DNA from: Latilactobacillus sakei
GTDB lineage: Bacteria; Bacillota; Bacilli; Lactobacillales; Lactobacillaceae
Direction: 5' to 3'
Length of the DNA: 64,000 nt
Assembly (NCBI GenBank): GCA_002953655.1
Contig: CP025839.1
Coordinates: 1,550,001-1,614,000 of the forward strand
The notes beneath the pieces were generated by a model, which was given only the letters and a program-made list of their open reading frames with translations, was not told the DNA's origin and ran no database searches. Made by a program: the position numbers and the translations under genes. Positions 52,894-62,720 of the stretch are shown piece by piece (the first letter of the stretch is position 1; each line of letters opens with the position of its first letter).

Positions 52894-53538
52894 TTGTTAG
52901 AAGTGTTTTTATATATTAACCCGATCGGCCAACGTTGCTTACAATCCGAAAAGGCACTTTTAAAAATCATTGATGAGGCTGATATGAATATCCATTTCAA
53001 GTTTATACCCGTCCTCAACCTACAAAACGTTGAACGTTATATGCAATTTCAAAATTTAAATCGACGTGACTTAGACCTAAGAAATCACGTTTTTAGTACA
53101 ATTTATGAAGCGGTCTTAGCTTATAAGGCCGCAACCTTCCAAGGCAGCAAGAAGAGCCAAGCATTTTTGATGCAGCTCCAACAAGTTTTTCAAAAACCTG
53201 ATACTAAACTTGATACAAAATTGGTCTTAGAGATTGCAGAAAAAGTTCACCTAGATACTGAAATGTTACTTGAAGACTGGCATAGCGATTTAACCAAACA
53301 AGTTTTTGATTCGGATCAACAACTTGCTTGCGAAATGAATATTAAAATGACACCATCAGCCGTTGCTTTTGACTATTCTAAAGATGACTCAGAAGCCGGT
53401 CTATTGATTGAAAATTGTGATTCTTACGACCTCTTGAAGGAGGTCTGTTCTCAGGGAGTGAGTCCTGAAGACACGTACCAAAAATTACAAAAACATAAGG
53501 CTAATGTGACTAAAATCGCCTTTCGCGTACTGTCATAA
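52894..53538 (+). CDS. spxH: SpxH/YjbH-like ClpXP adaptor
   Basis: A 214-residue DsbA-fold protein. The region FLYINPIGQRCLQSEKAL corresponds to the thioredoxin-like active site, but only the second cysteine of the usual CxxC remains (GQRC). The family delivers Spx to ClpXP. spx itself is 2 kb away, with mecA and coiA between, which supports the assignment. TTG start with GGGGG upstream. Confidence 0.85.
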   Translation: MLEVFLYINPIGQRCLQSEKALLKIIDEADMNIHFKFIPVLNLQNVERYMQFQNLNRRDLDLRNHVFSTIYEAVLAYKAATFQGSKKSQAFLMQLQQVFQKPDTKLDTKLVLEIAEKVHLDTEMLLEDWHSDLTKQVFDSDQQLACEMNIKMTPSAVAFDYSKDDSEAGLLIENCDSYDLLKEVCSQGVSPEDTYQKLQKHKANVTKIAFRVLS

Positions 53539-53548
53539 TCAGCATGCC

Positions 53549-53590
53549 ATAAGCGTCCAAGATGCTAAACAACCTTGGACGCTTATTTTT
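53549..53590. terminator. Terminator between spxH and coiA
   Basis: AAGCGTCCAAG / CTTGGACGCTT, T-run on the plus strand; also lies at the coiA 3' end. Confidence 0.87.
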
Positions 53591-54551
53591 TAGCTCGTAA
53601 ACCCTGTCGAAGTTGGCGCAACGGCCAATTTTGAAAAGCAGACTGTTCGATTAGTGGTTGCAATAATACGGGACAAAACTGTGAAAATGCGGCTAAAGGT
53701 TGATCAGCTAACCACCATTTTAAACGACTTTCAAATTGATTTCGTTGGTAAAGTGGCGGCACTGCAAATTGATAAAAACACCAATCCGGTGCGTTTTGTA
53801 GCAATTTTCCTTGCTGGTAACAAAGCTGCTGTAAGCGCACGAAGCGCTCATCCCGCAAATTTAGGCGTTGTGCCAGCCGCATTCGCTGCCAATCAAGTGA
53901 CCTCTTCTGAATATTAATCGGTTTTAACAAACTATTTTCACTTAAAAATGCGACTAATTGATGAGGTTTAAAGTATTGCGTTCGCCACTGATACCCTTGA
54001 AATTCAAGCGCAACGACATGGTGTTGCAAGACCCAACAGTGCAATTGTGTGCTGTAACAAAAAAGATAAAACCCCCAAGCCGGACGATAATTTAAAAAGG
54101 CTAATTGCTGCCGACTAAGATGACGTGTTTTGAAACGGAACCGATCGCCAACTATCCAAGTAACTGCCAAGCCACTTGCATGATAGCCCTGCGTTCGCTT
54201 CGATAATTGCATCGGAGTCAGTGGACTACATTGATACTCAATCACTTGTGACTCACAATTGGCCTTTGTAAGATAAACATCGGCTCTCTGATCAGGATTA
54301 ACCACTAGCTCAAAAGTCGCCTGCCACCCCATCACACTAGCAAGTGCTGCAATCGCGGCTTTACCAGCTTGATGCGCATCACTCTCGCCACCGCCGGCTT
54401 TAGTTTGATGCGCAAAATAAGGAACCGTCTGCTGACCACCTTTGAGTTGAACTGGTTTTTGACACTGCGGGCAAAAATACTGCCCACTCTCAAGTAAAAA
54501 AGCATCCCTAGCATGCACCAACTGACCAGCACGATTCAAAGCAACCTTCAT
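53583..54551 (-). CDS. coiA: Competence protein CoiA
   Basis: About 322 residues. It has an N-terminal zinc-binding part with CPQCQKPV (about 26-33) and a nuclease-like domain with NPDQRADVYL and QVIEYQCS, matching the D...ExQ pattern of CoiA-type restriction-endonuclease folds. Needed for DNA processing during transformation in streptococci. The start at MKVALNRAG follows GGGGTGG; a longer hydrophobic extension is not supported. A terminator hairpin lies just upstream, so it has its own promoter or relies on mecA read-through. Confidence 0.9.
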   Translation of the reverse strand: MKVALNRAGQLVHARDAFLLESGQYFCPQCQKPVQLKGGQQTVPYFAHQTKAGGGESDAHQAGKAAIAALASVMGWQATFELVVNPDQRADVYLTKANCESQVIEYQCSPLTPMQLSKRTQGYHASGLAVTWIVGDRFRFKTRHLSRQQLAFLNYRPAWGFYLFCYSTQLHCWVLQHHVVALEFQGYQWRTQYFKPHQLVAFLSENSLLKPINIQKRSLDWQRMRLAQRLNLRDERFVRLQQLCYQQGKLLQNAPDWCFYQFAVPPLYQRNQFESRLKWWLADQPLAAFSQFCPVLLQPLIEQSAFQNWPLRQLRQGLRAKK

Positions 54552-54576
54552 CAAAACCACCCCAAGAAAAAGTACG

Positions 54577-54612
54577 AAAAAAGCCAGTTGATTATTCATC
54601 AACTGGCTTTTT
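54577..54612 (-). terminator. Terminator after mecA
   Basis: AAAAAAGCCAGTTGAT / ATCAACTGGCTTTTTT, perfect stem with a 5-base loop. Confidence 0.92.
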
Positions 54613-54615
54613 TAA

Positions 54616-55305
54616 CTAATCCTTAAAATAGTAACGCGTTAATTCCAATGCGCTATTTTCCATAACTTTTTGCCCGTATTCACTTAAGAAATCGGCTGTG
54701 TAATTTGTTTTATGACCAAATTCATTAGCAACTGCTAAATCATCTTGGACAAATGTTTCCGTTGTATTTTCTAAGAAGAACACTAATTGCGCGTAATATT
54801 GGTGTTTATAAACAAAGAGGTTCGAAACACCACTTTCGATGTGCAACTGTTGTGCTAAGGCAATCCAATCTTCAAATGTATCAAACCCCAAAACAACTTG
54901 TTTGGTTGGATTATCAGCTTGATTTAAATAAGATTCGATTTCATCTTCCTCTTCATCATCTTCAGCAGATGCTGTATCCCGCTTTAACAGTTGATCCTTA
55001 ATATATTCCGTAATACCATCTTTACCCTGAACCATTTCTGATTGTGCTTTACTCAAATCAAGATTAGATAAATTTTTACTAATTAACAATTCTAATCCCT
55101 GTTCATTAGGTAAAACTTGGAAAGTAACCGCGTCATTATTGGCAAAGACGTGATCTTGATCAACTTCTTCTAGGATTGAGTAAAAGAAGCGCTCGATTTT
55201 TTTATGGTTGCTCAATAAATCGAGTCCAGTAATACCACGCTCTTCTAGATCATCATTCTCCAATAAAACACGAATTGTGTTTTCATCGATTTTTTCCATT
55301 CTCAT
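54616..55305 (-). CDS. mecA: ClpC adaptor protein MecA
   Basis: A 229-residue adaptor. The N-terminal substrate-binding domain starts MRMEKIDENTIRVLLENDDL. An acidic linker (DDEEEDE, near 117) leads to the C-terminal ClpC-binding domain (about 138-229) with FDTFEDWIALAQ. It targets regulators such as ComK/ComX for ClpCP degradation. Located between coiA and spx. Confidence 0.95.
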   Translation of the reverse strand: MRMEKIDENTIRVLLENDDLEERGITGLDLLSNHKKIERFFYSILEEVDQDHVFANNDAVTFQVLPNEQGLELLISKNLSNLDLSKAQSEMVQGKDGITEYIKDQLLKRDTASAEDDEEEDEIESYLNQADNPTKQVVLGFDTFEDWIALAQQLHIESGVSNLFVYKHQYYAQLVFFLENTTETFVQDDLAVANEFGHKTNYTADFLSEYGQKVMENSALELTRYYFKD

Positions 55306-55446
55306 GGGACAACGCCCCTTTCTCTTAGACTATTTAGTTAGTCCACACAGTATCCTACTCTTTGCTTTACCATACCAGTATCGGCCACAACATTCAAGTA
55401 TCAAACCATTTCCATGCGAAAAAAGAGACGAATTTAGTTTGCTACT

Positions 55447-55476
55447 AAAAAAGTCGAGGTATCCACCTCGACTCTT
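55447..55476 (-). terminator. Terminator after spx
   Basis: GTCGAGGT-GGAT-ACCTCGAC followed by a T-run on the minus strand. Confidence 0.87.
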
Positions 55477-55478
55477 CG

Positions 55479-55877
55479 TTAGAATCCTGCCATTAATTGT
55501 GCTTGTTGTAATTCTAGTGCCCGTACTTCGCGTGGTAAGAAACGGCGAATTTCATCTTCGTTATACCCGACTTGAAGTCGTTTTTCATCCAAGATAATTG
55601 GTCGTCTTAATAGACCAGGGTTTTCTTGAACAAGATCCAATAATTCATTAACAGATAAATCATCAATTTTAATATTCAATTGTTGGAAAATCTTAGAACG
55701 CGTTGAAATAATCTCTTCAGTGCCGTCCTCAGTCATTCGCAAAATGGTTTTAATTTCATTTTTATTGAGAGGCTCCGAAAAAATATTGCGTTCTTTAAAT
55801 GGAATGTTATGTTCCTTTAACCACGCACGAGCTTTACGACAAGATGTACAACTTGGTGAAGTATATAATGTAACCAT
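55479..55877 (-). CDS. spx: Transcriptional regulator Spx
   Basis: A 132-residue ArsC-fold regulator that contacts the RNA polymerase alpha C-terminal domain under thiol stress. The redox switch CTSC is at residues 10-13; [20 protein letters not shown] is the family C-terminal motif. Start MVTLYTSP is preceded by AAGGAG; an upstream ATG is in frame but lacks a site. Probably degraded via the SpxH-like adaptor encoded nearby. Confidence 0.96.
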   Translation of the reverse strand: MVTLYTSPSCTSCRKARAWLKEHNIPFKERNIFSEPLNKNEIKTILRMTEDGTEEIISTRSKIFQQLNIKIDDLSVNELLDLVQENPGLLRRPIILDEKRLQVGYNEDEIRRFLPREVRALELQQAQLMAGF

Positions 55878-56201
55878 ATGTCTCTCTCCTTTACCTTTTA
55901 TGAGAACCGGGTTAAACAATCTCATCCCAGTCCCATTCTCTCTTACAAGAACTTATTATACGCGAAATCACTACTAAAAACTAGTTAATTTCCTTAATTT
56001 CTAATTAAATATTAATAATTTTTATTAGACTAATAGTTCTATAATGTATAATAAAAGCGTTTCAATCAACCTATATCACACTTTAAGCTTATTATTCTTT
56101 TTTTAAAATTATCTTTACCATTTAAAAAAAATTATATTTGCAAACTGTTCTCATGATATTTAACTTATTTTTTGTAAGCTAACAACATGACCTATTCTAA
56201 C
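55878..56201. other. AT-rich intergenic region upstream of spx
   Basis: A 324-bp gap. A TATAAT on the minus strand (55955-55960) is a likely spx -10 box, with no good -35. Several A/T tracts; no gene, RNA or convincing terminator seen. Confidence 0.5.
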
Positions 56202-56942
56202 CTAGTCTATTTTAATTGTCAAACCCTGTTGGGCAATTGTCACTGGAATTGTTGTGATAACCGTTTTAGCCTGTGCCAATAAAGTCTCTGGCGAAACAGC
56301 TTGTGGTAAGTGGGTCAATAACAACTGTTTAACATCGCTGCTTTGTGCCAGGTTCGCTGATTGCGTTGTCGTCATGTGCGCCATCTTCCCTGTGCGTTCG
56401 GCCAAGAAGTTAGTATCAGTCATCAATAAATCCGCACCTTGGCAGAACTCAGCTAACCCTGGGAAATACGCCGTATCCGCGGTAAAGACTAAAACCTTAC
56501 CGGTTGCTTCTTCTTCAATCCGCACCGCAAATGCGGGCACTGGATGTTCAGTCCGTTTGAAAGTGACTTTCAAAGGACCAAGTTGTAACGTTGTATCCTC
56601 CTGATAACCAAAGCCTTGCGTCACGTTTGGTAACGTTAAGCTACCAAAGTGCAATGGGTCTTGTAAATGCCCGTAAATTGGCAAGATAGGTTCTTTCTTT
56701 TGCCCCGCTTGTAGTTGCCAGTAATATTGTAAAACGCCGACATCTGCGATGTGATCGTGGTGATAATGCGTCAATAAAACAGCATCTAATTGTAGTGGAT
56801 CAAATTCTTTTTCAAGTGCTAAGAGTGCGCCACTCCCGCAATCAAGTAATAAATGATAATCGCCACTTGTTAAGAGATAACTACTTGTACCGACACCGGC
56901 ATATGGATAGCCACCATAATATCCTAAAACTGTTAATTGCAT
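56202..56942 (-). CDS. MBL-fold metal-dependent hydrolase (YhfI/RNase Z-like)
   Basis: A 246-residue metallo-beta-lactamase-fold enzyme. The metal site is THYHHDHIADV (HxHxDH) near residue 58; further ligands are the His of EHPVPAFAV, the Asp of FTADT and the His of LTHL. Size and lack of the RNase Z exosite favour the YhfI-like group. The substrate is unknown. Confidence 0.88.
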   Translation of the reverse strand: MQLTVLGYYGGYPYAGVGTSSYLLTSGDYHLLLDCGSGALLALEKEFDPLQLDAVLLTHYHHDHIADVGVLQYYWQLQAGQKKEPILPIYGHLQDPLHFGSLTLPNVTQGFGYQEDTTLQLGPLKVTFKRTEHPVPAFAVRIEEEATGKVLVFTADTAYFPGLAEFCQGADLLMTDTNFLAERTGKMAHMTTTQSANLAQSSDVKQLLLTHLPQAVSPETLLAQAKTVITTIPVTIAQQGLTIKID

Positions 56943-57036
56943 TTTAAATGAACCACCTTTCTATCTTCTTCTATAGTAGCTCACTGCACCCTCATAATGC
57001 ACCCTTGATGATTAATTATGACCTTTTTTTAATATA

Positions 57037-57068
57037 TAAAAAGGACTGGCCTATATGCCAGTCCTTCT
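57037..57068 (-). terminator. Terminator after the DUF975 gene
   Basis: AAGGACTGGC / GCCAGTCCTT with an A/T-rich surround. Confidence 0.87.
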
Positions 57069-57070
57069 TT

Positions 57071-57856
57071 TTATTGAATAATTTGAATCCGCTGTTGTTT
57101 GATATCTTGATAAAAGGCTGTCACACTGACAATCAAATAAGGATAGAACCAGATAAACCCGATGCCAGCCGTCAAGTAGACCAATAATTCCCAGCCAATA
57201 AACGATAAGCCTAATCCCAATAATTTTAGCCAGTGGCCTTTTAAGATAAGCACCGACAAGGATAGTAACATGCGCATTGAGACCTGTGGGAAATCAAACT
57301 TAATCAGTACTAGGATTTGATAATACATTAAAATTAATGGTTGCAAGAAGGTGATTGCTAGAATCACCAACAAGAATGCTAGCACAGCCGTATATTGTTT
57401 TGGATTCTGACTAATCTGCATAATATAAGGTGCCATTGACGTGATGCCATTATACGTGTAACGGAAAACCCGCTGCCAGCCGATTAACTGGTGAAACGGT
57501 GCTAGGCCAATCAGTGTTAAGGCCCAATTAAGTAACTGTTGAATGAAATTCAAAATCACTAGATGCGTATAAAACGGTGGTCGGAATAATACTAACGTAT
57601 CGCTAAGCCGTGTTTCTTTTTTAATCGTTAATTTATAAGCCGCTAAAAAGACGGCGTTTAAAAAGATAAAATAGAATAAATAGTTGGCAAACGTGTTTAA
57701 CATTTGATAACCAAATGAATTGGTCTCGAATAAGCCTTGTAACAATGCATCGGTTCCCATTTCGACTAATAGCCAGATAATGACTAAGGTGGCCATCATC
57801 TGCCAGTGGCCTTTTAATAGTTGCCGCGCAGTTGCACGATAAGTTCTCAATTGCAA
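57071..57856 (-). CDS. DUF975-family membrane protein
   Basis: A 261-residue protein with about six helices, starting with the family-like LRTYRATARQLLKGHWQMMA and a TTG start eight bases after GGAGG. Related YciC-type proteins have no known function. It lies 17 bp downstream of the Bce-type permease gene and may be part of that operon, perhaps as an accessory. Confidence 0.83.
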   Translation of the reverse strand: MQLRTYRATARQLLKGHWQMMATLVIIWLLVEMGTDALLQGLFETNSFGYQMLNTFANYLFYFIFLNAVFLAAYKLTIKKETRLSDTLVLFRPPFYTHLVILNFIQQLLNWALTLIGLAPFHQLIGWQRVFRYTYNGITSMAPYIMQISQNPKQYTAVLAFLLVILAITFLQPLILMYYQILVLIKFDFPQVSMRMLLSLSVLILKGHWLKLLGLGLSFIGWELLVYLTAGIGFIWFYPYLIVSVTAFYQDIKQQRIQIIQ

Positions 57857-57873
57857 AAAATTTTCCTCCGAGC

Positions 57874-59973
57874 TTAATATAGTGCATCGTCATTTAACGG
57901 TATGTTGACGATACGATTGTAGATTTCAGCAGTCACAAGATAGAATACAAAATAAATCATGATAAAAATGCCACACACAATATAGACTAATTGTAACCCA
58001 GGATTATCCAAAAACAAACTCAATAATCGAATTGCAAAAATAGCATGTAGCGTCCCTAAGATAATCGGCAACAAAAAGATTATCAGAATTTGGAAATAAA
58101 TCGTCCGTTTAATTTCCGAATAAGTCATCCCAATGCGTTTTAAAGTCTTATATTGCAAAATTTCCTCTTGGGCCTCTGATAATTGTTTCAACATAATGAT
58201 ACTCCCAGTCGCCAACATAAACGTTAACGCGATAAATAAAGCAATATACATATAAAAACCAAAGTTAGCATTCGCGCGATCTTGATTGGGCTTGCGCAAC
58301 AATAAATCGGTCCGCATGAATCCATTTTGGGTTGTTTTGGTGGTTACTCGATAACGTTTAAACCCATTTTCATTTCTAGTCTCTGTCAAATAGCTTTGTT
58401 TTTTGGTATTTTGCGATAGGTTAAAAAAAGCGCGCATTAATTTTTTATTTCGGCGTTGTTTAGGTGTTAAATCAAGCGCGTAAACGTGGTCAATTGTAGC
58501 CGACTTGATTTGATCGTAATATTGATCTGGGACAGCTACCATATTTAAATTGCCATAAAAATTAACCGACACACCATTAGGAAACAGCCGCCGAAGATGA
58601 ATAATCCGCAATTGAGGTAGCTCCGGTTGTTTAATTTGGAGGGGAATCCCCGGTTGATCTGCCGGCGCTAGACGTTTATGATGTGGCATCTTAATCATCG
58701 TCATCGGTAAATCAATCATCGCAACAGCTTCGTTAGGCCTTAGCTGCGTCGCCGGTAACTTAAATTGTTGCGCCATCAACGCATTATACCGTGATATTGG
58801 CAAAACCCCCGTCGCACCTGCTCGTGTCATTGAATCACTCAATAAGGGCGTTGCTAACTCAAACTGCGCATCAACAATCTTATAAGTTGTTACGGTTGTG
58901 CGTTGCGGCGTTACCTTATGCGCCTGTAATATTCGCTCAACACCCTTTTTTTGATATTTAGAATAAATAACATCTGCTGGAATATTTTCACGTAACATTT
59001 TTTGACTAAACGTATACACCATCGCAGCACTCCCTAGCGCGGTGATGGTCACGGCACTTAAAATCGTAATCATCCACAAGGTTTTCGCATTTTTCTTAAA
59101 ACGATAACTTAAGTTCGTCACGCTCAGTAAATGCGTCCCGTGATAGTAGAGCCGTTTCCAATGGCGTTCAATCCGTAACCAAACCTGGGTGTAAGCTTGA
59201 AAAAAGGCTAGTGTCCCAATAATCTCAAACCATAAAATAGCCCCTAAATAAACAATATCAATCCCATACCCATAACGTTTTTCCAGAGACGGCATCAGTA
59301 CAAAAATATGTTCCGCTAAATAATACCCCCCAATAATTAGGACCACGCCGGTGAACCCCCAGATGGTCGTTAACCAATTAGGACGGCGCGTTTTACGACT
59401 AAACTCAGTTGGATGCAGTAAATCCACCAATTGATAGCGAAAAATTAAACTACTATTTAGTAGCCCCGTTAACAAGAAGAGTAAACCAAAAGTGAGCGTC
59501 GTCTGCTTAATCGCATCCCAAGAAATTAAAAACGGAATCGCGACACTGATGCCCATCATCCGTAACAACAGCATGCCAAATAATTTCGATAGAAAGATTC
59601 CGAAAAACAAACCAATCAAAAGCGCAATCGTCCCAATCACTAGGCTCTCGGCAAAAAATAGGCCACTGATTTGTAGTCGCGTAACACCCATCACACTAAG
59701 CATTCCTACCTCTCGACGCCGCTTTTTCATAAAGAATAAGTTAGCATACGCTAGAAAGAAGACCGTAAATAAAATGATAATAATGCTGGCAACTTGAATC
59801 GTCCCACCAAAAAACAAGCGTTCACCTGCCGACTTTAATTTCGACAATACCGGATCGGTTTTGATAGCGGTGAAACAAAAATAAACAACAATTGCCATAA
59901 TACAGGCCATCAAATACGCCGCATAATCCCGGGCCCGATTAAGAGTACTTCTAACGAGGAGTCGCAACAGCAT
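57874..59973 (-). CDS. Bce-type ABC transporter permease (BceB-like)
   Basis: About 699 residues, ten helices in the 1+3+2+4 FtsX arrangement, with the large extracellular domain between helices 7 and 8 (about residues 310-530) that is typical of antimicrobial-peptide detoxification permeases. It starts at MLLRLLVRSTL after GGGAGG, overlapping the ATPase gene by 23 bp. The divergent histidine kinase lacks a sensory loop, so this permease is the likely sensor. The drug is probably bacitracin- or lantibiotic-like; specificity cannot be read. Confidence 0.9.
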   Translation of the reverse strand: MLLRLLVRSTLNRARDYAAYLMACIMAIVVYFCFTAIKTDPVLSKLKSAGERLFFGGTIQVASIIIILFTVFFLAYANLFFMKKRRREVGMLSVMGVTRLQISGLFFAESLVIGTIALLIGLFFGIFLSKLFGMLLLRMMGISVAIPFLISWDAIKQTTLTFGLLFLLTGLLNSSLIFRYQLVDLLHPTEFSRKTRRPNWLTTIWGFTGVVLIIGGYYLAEHIFVLMPSLEKRYGYGIDIVYLGAILWFEIIGTLAFFQAYTQVWLRIERHWKRLYYHGTHLLSVTNLSYRFKKNAKTLWMITILSAVTITALGSAAMVYTFSQKMLRENIPADVIYSKYQKKGVERILQAHKVTPQRTTVTTYKIVDAQFELATPLLSDSMTRAGATGVLPISRYNALMAQQFKLPATQLRPNEAVAMIDLPMTMIKMPHHKRLAPADQPGIPLQIKQPELPQLRIIHLRRLFPNGVSVNFYGNLNMVAVPDQYYDQIKSATIDHVYALDLTPKQRRNKKLMRAFFNLSQNTKKQSYLTETRNENGFKRYRVTTKTTQNGFMRTDLLLRKPNQDRANANFGFYMYIALFIALTFMLATGSIIMLKQLSEAQEEILQYKTLKRIGMTYSEIKRTIYFQILIIFLLPIILGTLHAIFAIRLLSLFLDNPGLQLVYIVCGIFIMIYFVFYLVTAEIYNRIVNIPLNDDALY

Positions 59974-60727
59974 TGTAACGACCTCCCCCGCCAATTGTTG
60001 CTTGCATATCAATGATTTGATTAAAAAACTGTTGTCGATCACCACTGCGGACAATCTCGGAAAATAGCTGCCCATCCTTGATAAACAGAATTCGCCGGCA
60101 ATAACTAGCCGTGAACGCGTCGTGCGTCACTAATAGAATCGTCGTTTTCTCTTGACGATTAATTTCTGTTAAATACCGTAGAAGCTCTGTCGCTGATTTT
60201 GAATCCAAACTCCCCGTCGGTTCATCAGCCAACAACAATGTTGGGTTGATAATCATTGCCCGACCACAGGCCACACGTTGCCGTTGCCCAATTGAAATTT
60301 CATCTGGATAGCGGTCTAATAAGCCGCCAATCCCGAGAACTTGTGTCACCTGTGCCAAACGCTTTTCAATTAAAGCAACGCTTAATTTATCCAACGCTAA
60401 CGGTAACAAAATATTCTCCTTAACCGTCAATGAATCCAGTAAATTAAAGTCCTGAAAAATAAAGCCTAAATCATGGCGTCTAAAATTAGCTAATTTAGCC
60501 TCGCGCATTTTCGTCACAACTTGATTCTTGATCATTACTTGGCCGTGCGTGGGCCGATCAATCGTCGCAATCATATTTAAAAGCGTCGTCTTACCAGCCC
60601 CAGAAGGTCCCATAATTCCGACGAATTCTCCTTCTTCCACTTCAAACGAGATATTATTTAACGCATTCACTAGATTAAAGCGATGCCCGTAAACTTTAGA
60701 AACTTGTTGAACAGCTACCACTGTCAT
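59951..60727 (-). CDS. Bce-type ABC transporter ATPase (BceA-like)
   Basis: A 258-residue ATPase: Walker A GPSGAGKTT, Q-loop FIFQDFNLLD, signature ISIGQRQRVACGRA (ISIGQ in place of LSGGQ), Walker B LLLADEPTGSLD, and THD switch. FNLLDSLTVKENILLPL is typical of the BceA/MacB class. It is first in the operon and divergent from the response-regulator gene. Confidence 0.93.
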   Translation of the reverse strand: MTVVAVQQVSKVYGHRFNLVNALNNISFEVEEGEFVGIMGPSGAGKTTLLNMIATIDRPTHGQVMIKNQVVTKMREAKLANFRRHDLGFIFQDFNLLDSLTVKENILLPLALDKLSVALIEKRLAQVTQVLGIGGLLDRYPDEISIGQRQRVACGRAMIINPTLLLADEPTGSLDSKSATELLRYLTEINRQEKTTILLVTHDAFTASYCRRILFIKDGQLFSEIVRSGDRQQFFNQIIDMQATIGGGGRYNAVATPR

Positions 60728-60866
60728 TTTGTCACACTCCCGAATTAACTTGCTTTACATTTTAGCAGAGTTTCACTAAAAAACCCATTTAATCAGACCT
60801 TAGTTGGTTGTCTTTTAACTTAAAAATCGGTACTATGAACATAATTATGTCTGAGGAGCGCTTATT

Positions 60867-61541
60867 ATGTTTGAAATTATGATTGTTGAAGATGATCCTA
60901 CAATTGCTAACTTGATTGCCGAAAACCTAGAGAAATGGCAGTTAAAAGCCATTATCCCTGATAATTTCGATACCATTTTTGACCGTTTTTTAACGGATAA
61001 ACCCCACTTAGTCTTACTCGATATCAACCTCCCTGTTTATGACGGCTTCTATTGGTGTCGCAAGATTCGTGAAGTTTCTAAAGTCCCCATTATTTTCATC
61101 TCTAGCCGCAGCACCAACATGGATATGGTAATGTCGATGAATATGGGCGGTGATGATTTCGTTAACAAGCCCTTTTCAATGGAAGTGCTAATCGCCAAAA
61201 TCAACGCCCTCTTACGCCGGACCTATAATTACGTTGATCAAAATACCGACGTGATTGAACATAACGGGCTACTCATTAATTTACAAAGTGGTGGGGCCCA
61301 AGTTGGTGACACTGTGGTTGACCTTTCTAAAAATGAATATAAATTACTTCAATTCTTAATGCGTCAACACGGTCAGATCGTCAGCCGTGAAAAACTCTTA
61401 CGAGCATTATGGGACGATGAACGCTTTGTCGACGACAATACCTTAACCGTCAACATCAATCGCCTCCGTAAAAAAATCGAACAGGCCGGCTTGGAAGATT
61501 ATATCCAAACCAAAATTGGCCAAGGCTACATCATCCCCTAA
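60867..61541 (+). CDS. Response regulator, BceR-like (OmpR family)
   Basis: A 224-residue regulator. Receiver domain (1-115) with acidic pocket EDDP, phospho-acceptor in LVLLDINLP (about Asp51), FISSRS and VNKPF; winged helix (about 130-222) with LLRALWDDERFVDDNTL. It lies 9 bp before its kinase and is expected to activate the divergent ABC operon. Confidence 0.95.
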   Translation: MFEIMIVEDDPTIANLIAENLEKWQLKAIIPDNFDTIFDRFLTDKPHLVLLDINLPVYDGFYWCRKIREVSKVPIIFISSRSTNMDMVMSMNMGGDDFVNKPFSMEVLIAKINALLRRTYNYVDQNTDVIEHNGLLINLQSGGAQVGDTVVDLSKNEYKLLQFLMRQHGQIVSREKLLRALWDDERFVDDNTLTVNINRLRKKIEQAGLEDYIQTKIGQGYIIP

Positions 61542-61550
61542 GGAGTAATT

Positions 61551-62612
61551 ATGACCTTTAAAAAATTCATTCGCGATCACCTATTTCACATTGTATTCTT
61601 CTTTGGTGGCATGTTTGTCTTAGATATTGTCTTGTGGTTAGATCCTCACATGCGCCTTGCTAAAGAAACCTTAATGTACCTCGATTTATTATTAACCATT
61701 TTCTTTTGTGCGTTCTTAATTGGCCTTTATCTCTATCATCGTAAATGGTTTCGAACAATTCAGATCCGCCTTAACGCTAAAGAAGACGCCCTTAACTGGC
61801 CACTGACTGGTGCTACATCAGCTGAAAAACAATACTTCCAAAAATACGTTAATTCGCTATTGGACTATCACCAGCAAAGTATTGAACGTTTAATGCACGC
61901 CCAACAAGATCAAAAAGACTTTATTGACAGTTGGGTTCACGAAAGCAAAGTTCCTTTGGCCGCAACCCAACTACTAGTGGAATCGATTGAAGATCAAATC
62001 CCAGAGGAAAAATTTAATCAACTCACTGACGAACTCGTTCAAATCGAACACTATGTTGAACAAGTCCTCTACTATTCTCGACTCGATAGTTTCTCCAAAG
62101 ACTACTTGGTACAAGAATATGCCTTGAAACCTCTCATCAACCAAACCATTCGCCAAAACCGGAACTATTTTATCCAAAATCGGATTCAATTTAAATTAAC
62201 CGGTGAAGACCATACTGTTTTGACTGATGCGAAGTGGCTAGTCTTCATCTTAAATCAAATCGTCTCGAACGCTTTGAAGTACACCCCTCAAAATGGCCAA
62301 ATCACAATTGATTTGATGCATGATGAACAAGGTGTTTGGCTCAGTATCAGCGATTCTGGTATCGGTATTCCCGCTGAAGATTTACCGCGCGTCTTTGATA
62401 AAGGCTTCACTGGTCAAAATGGGCGCCAATCCAATCAACGCTCAACTGGCCTAGGCCTCTACCTTGCTAAATCATTAAGCAACAAACTCGGTCACGAACT
62501 TTACGCCAGCTCAACACCTGGCAATGGTGCGACCTTCAAATTACTATTTCCCTTTTTAAGTTACTATAATGATCCCGATGGCAGCGCACTATTTGGTAGA
62601 AATCAGGAATAA
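61551..62612 (+). CDS. Intramembrane-sensing histidine kinase, BceS-like
   Basis: A 353-residue kinase. Two helices (about 12-30 and 40-62) are separated by only a short loop, the hallmark of kinases that rely on a partner ABC transporter. H-box WVHESKVPLAATQL near residue 128 (the usual basic residue after His is E-S-K here), N-box QIVSNALKYT, G1 DSGIGIP, G2 STGLGLYL. It partners the regulator upstream. Confidence 0.94.
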   Translation: MTFKKFIRDHLFHIVFFFGGMFVLDIVLWLDPHMRLAKETLMYLDLLLTIFFCAFLIGLYLYHRKWFRTIQIRLNAKEDALNWPLTGATSAEKQYFQKYVNSLLDYHQQSIERLMHAQQDQKDFIDSWVHESKVPLAATQLLVESIEDQIPEEKFNQLTDELVQIEHYVEQVLYYSRLDSFSKDYLVQEYALKPLINQTIRQNRNYFIQNRIQFKLTGEDHTVLTDAKWLVFILNQIVSNALKYTPQNGQITIDLMHDEQGVWLSISDSGIGIPAEDLPRVFDKGFTGQNGRQSNQRSTGLGLYLAKSLSNKLGHELYASSTPGNGATFKLLFPFLSYYNDPDGSALFGRNQE

Positions 62613-62720
62613 AATTTAGTTAGAGTAAGCGGCTGGTATGAATTTATTTTCGTGCTAACCGCTATTTTTAAGCGCTAATTGTTATAATAAACGCATTACT
62701 AATTGAAATGGAGTACAACC

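Noticed and set aside
60760-60840. BceR-type operator between the divergent Bce operons
   Set aside because: Only a weak AGAC/GTCT inverted pair is visible; not enough to call a site.
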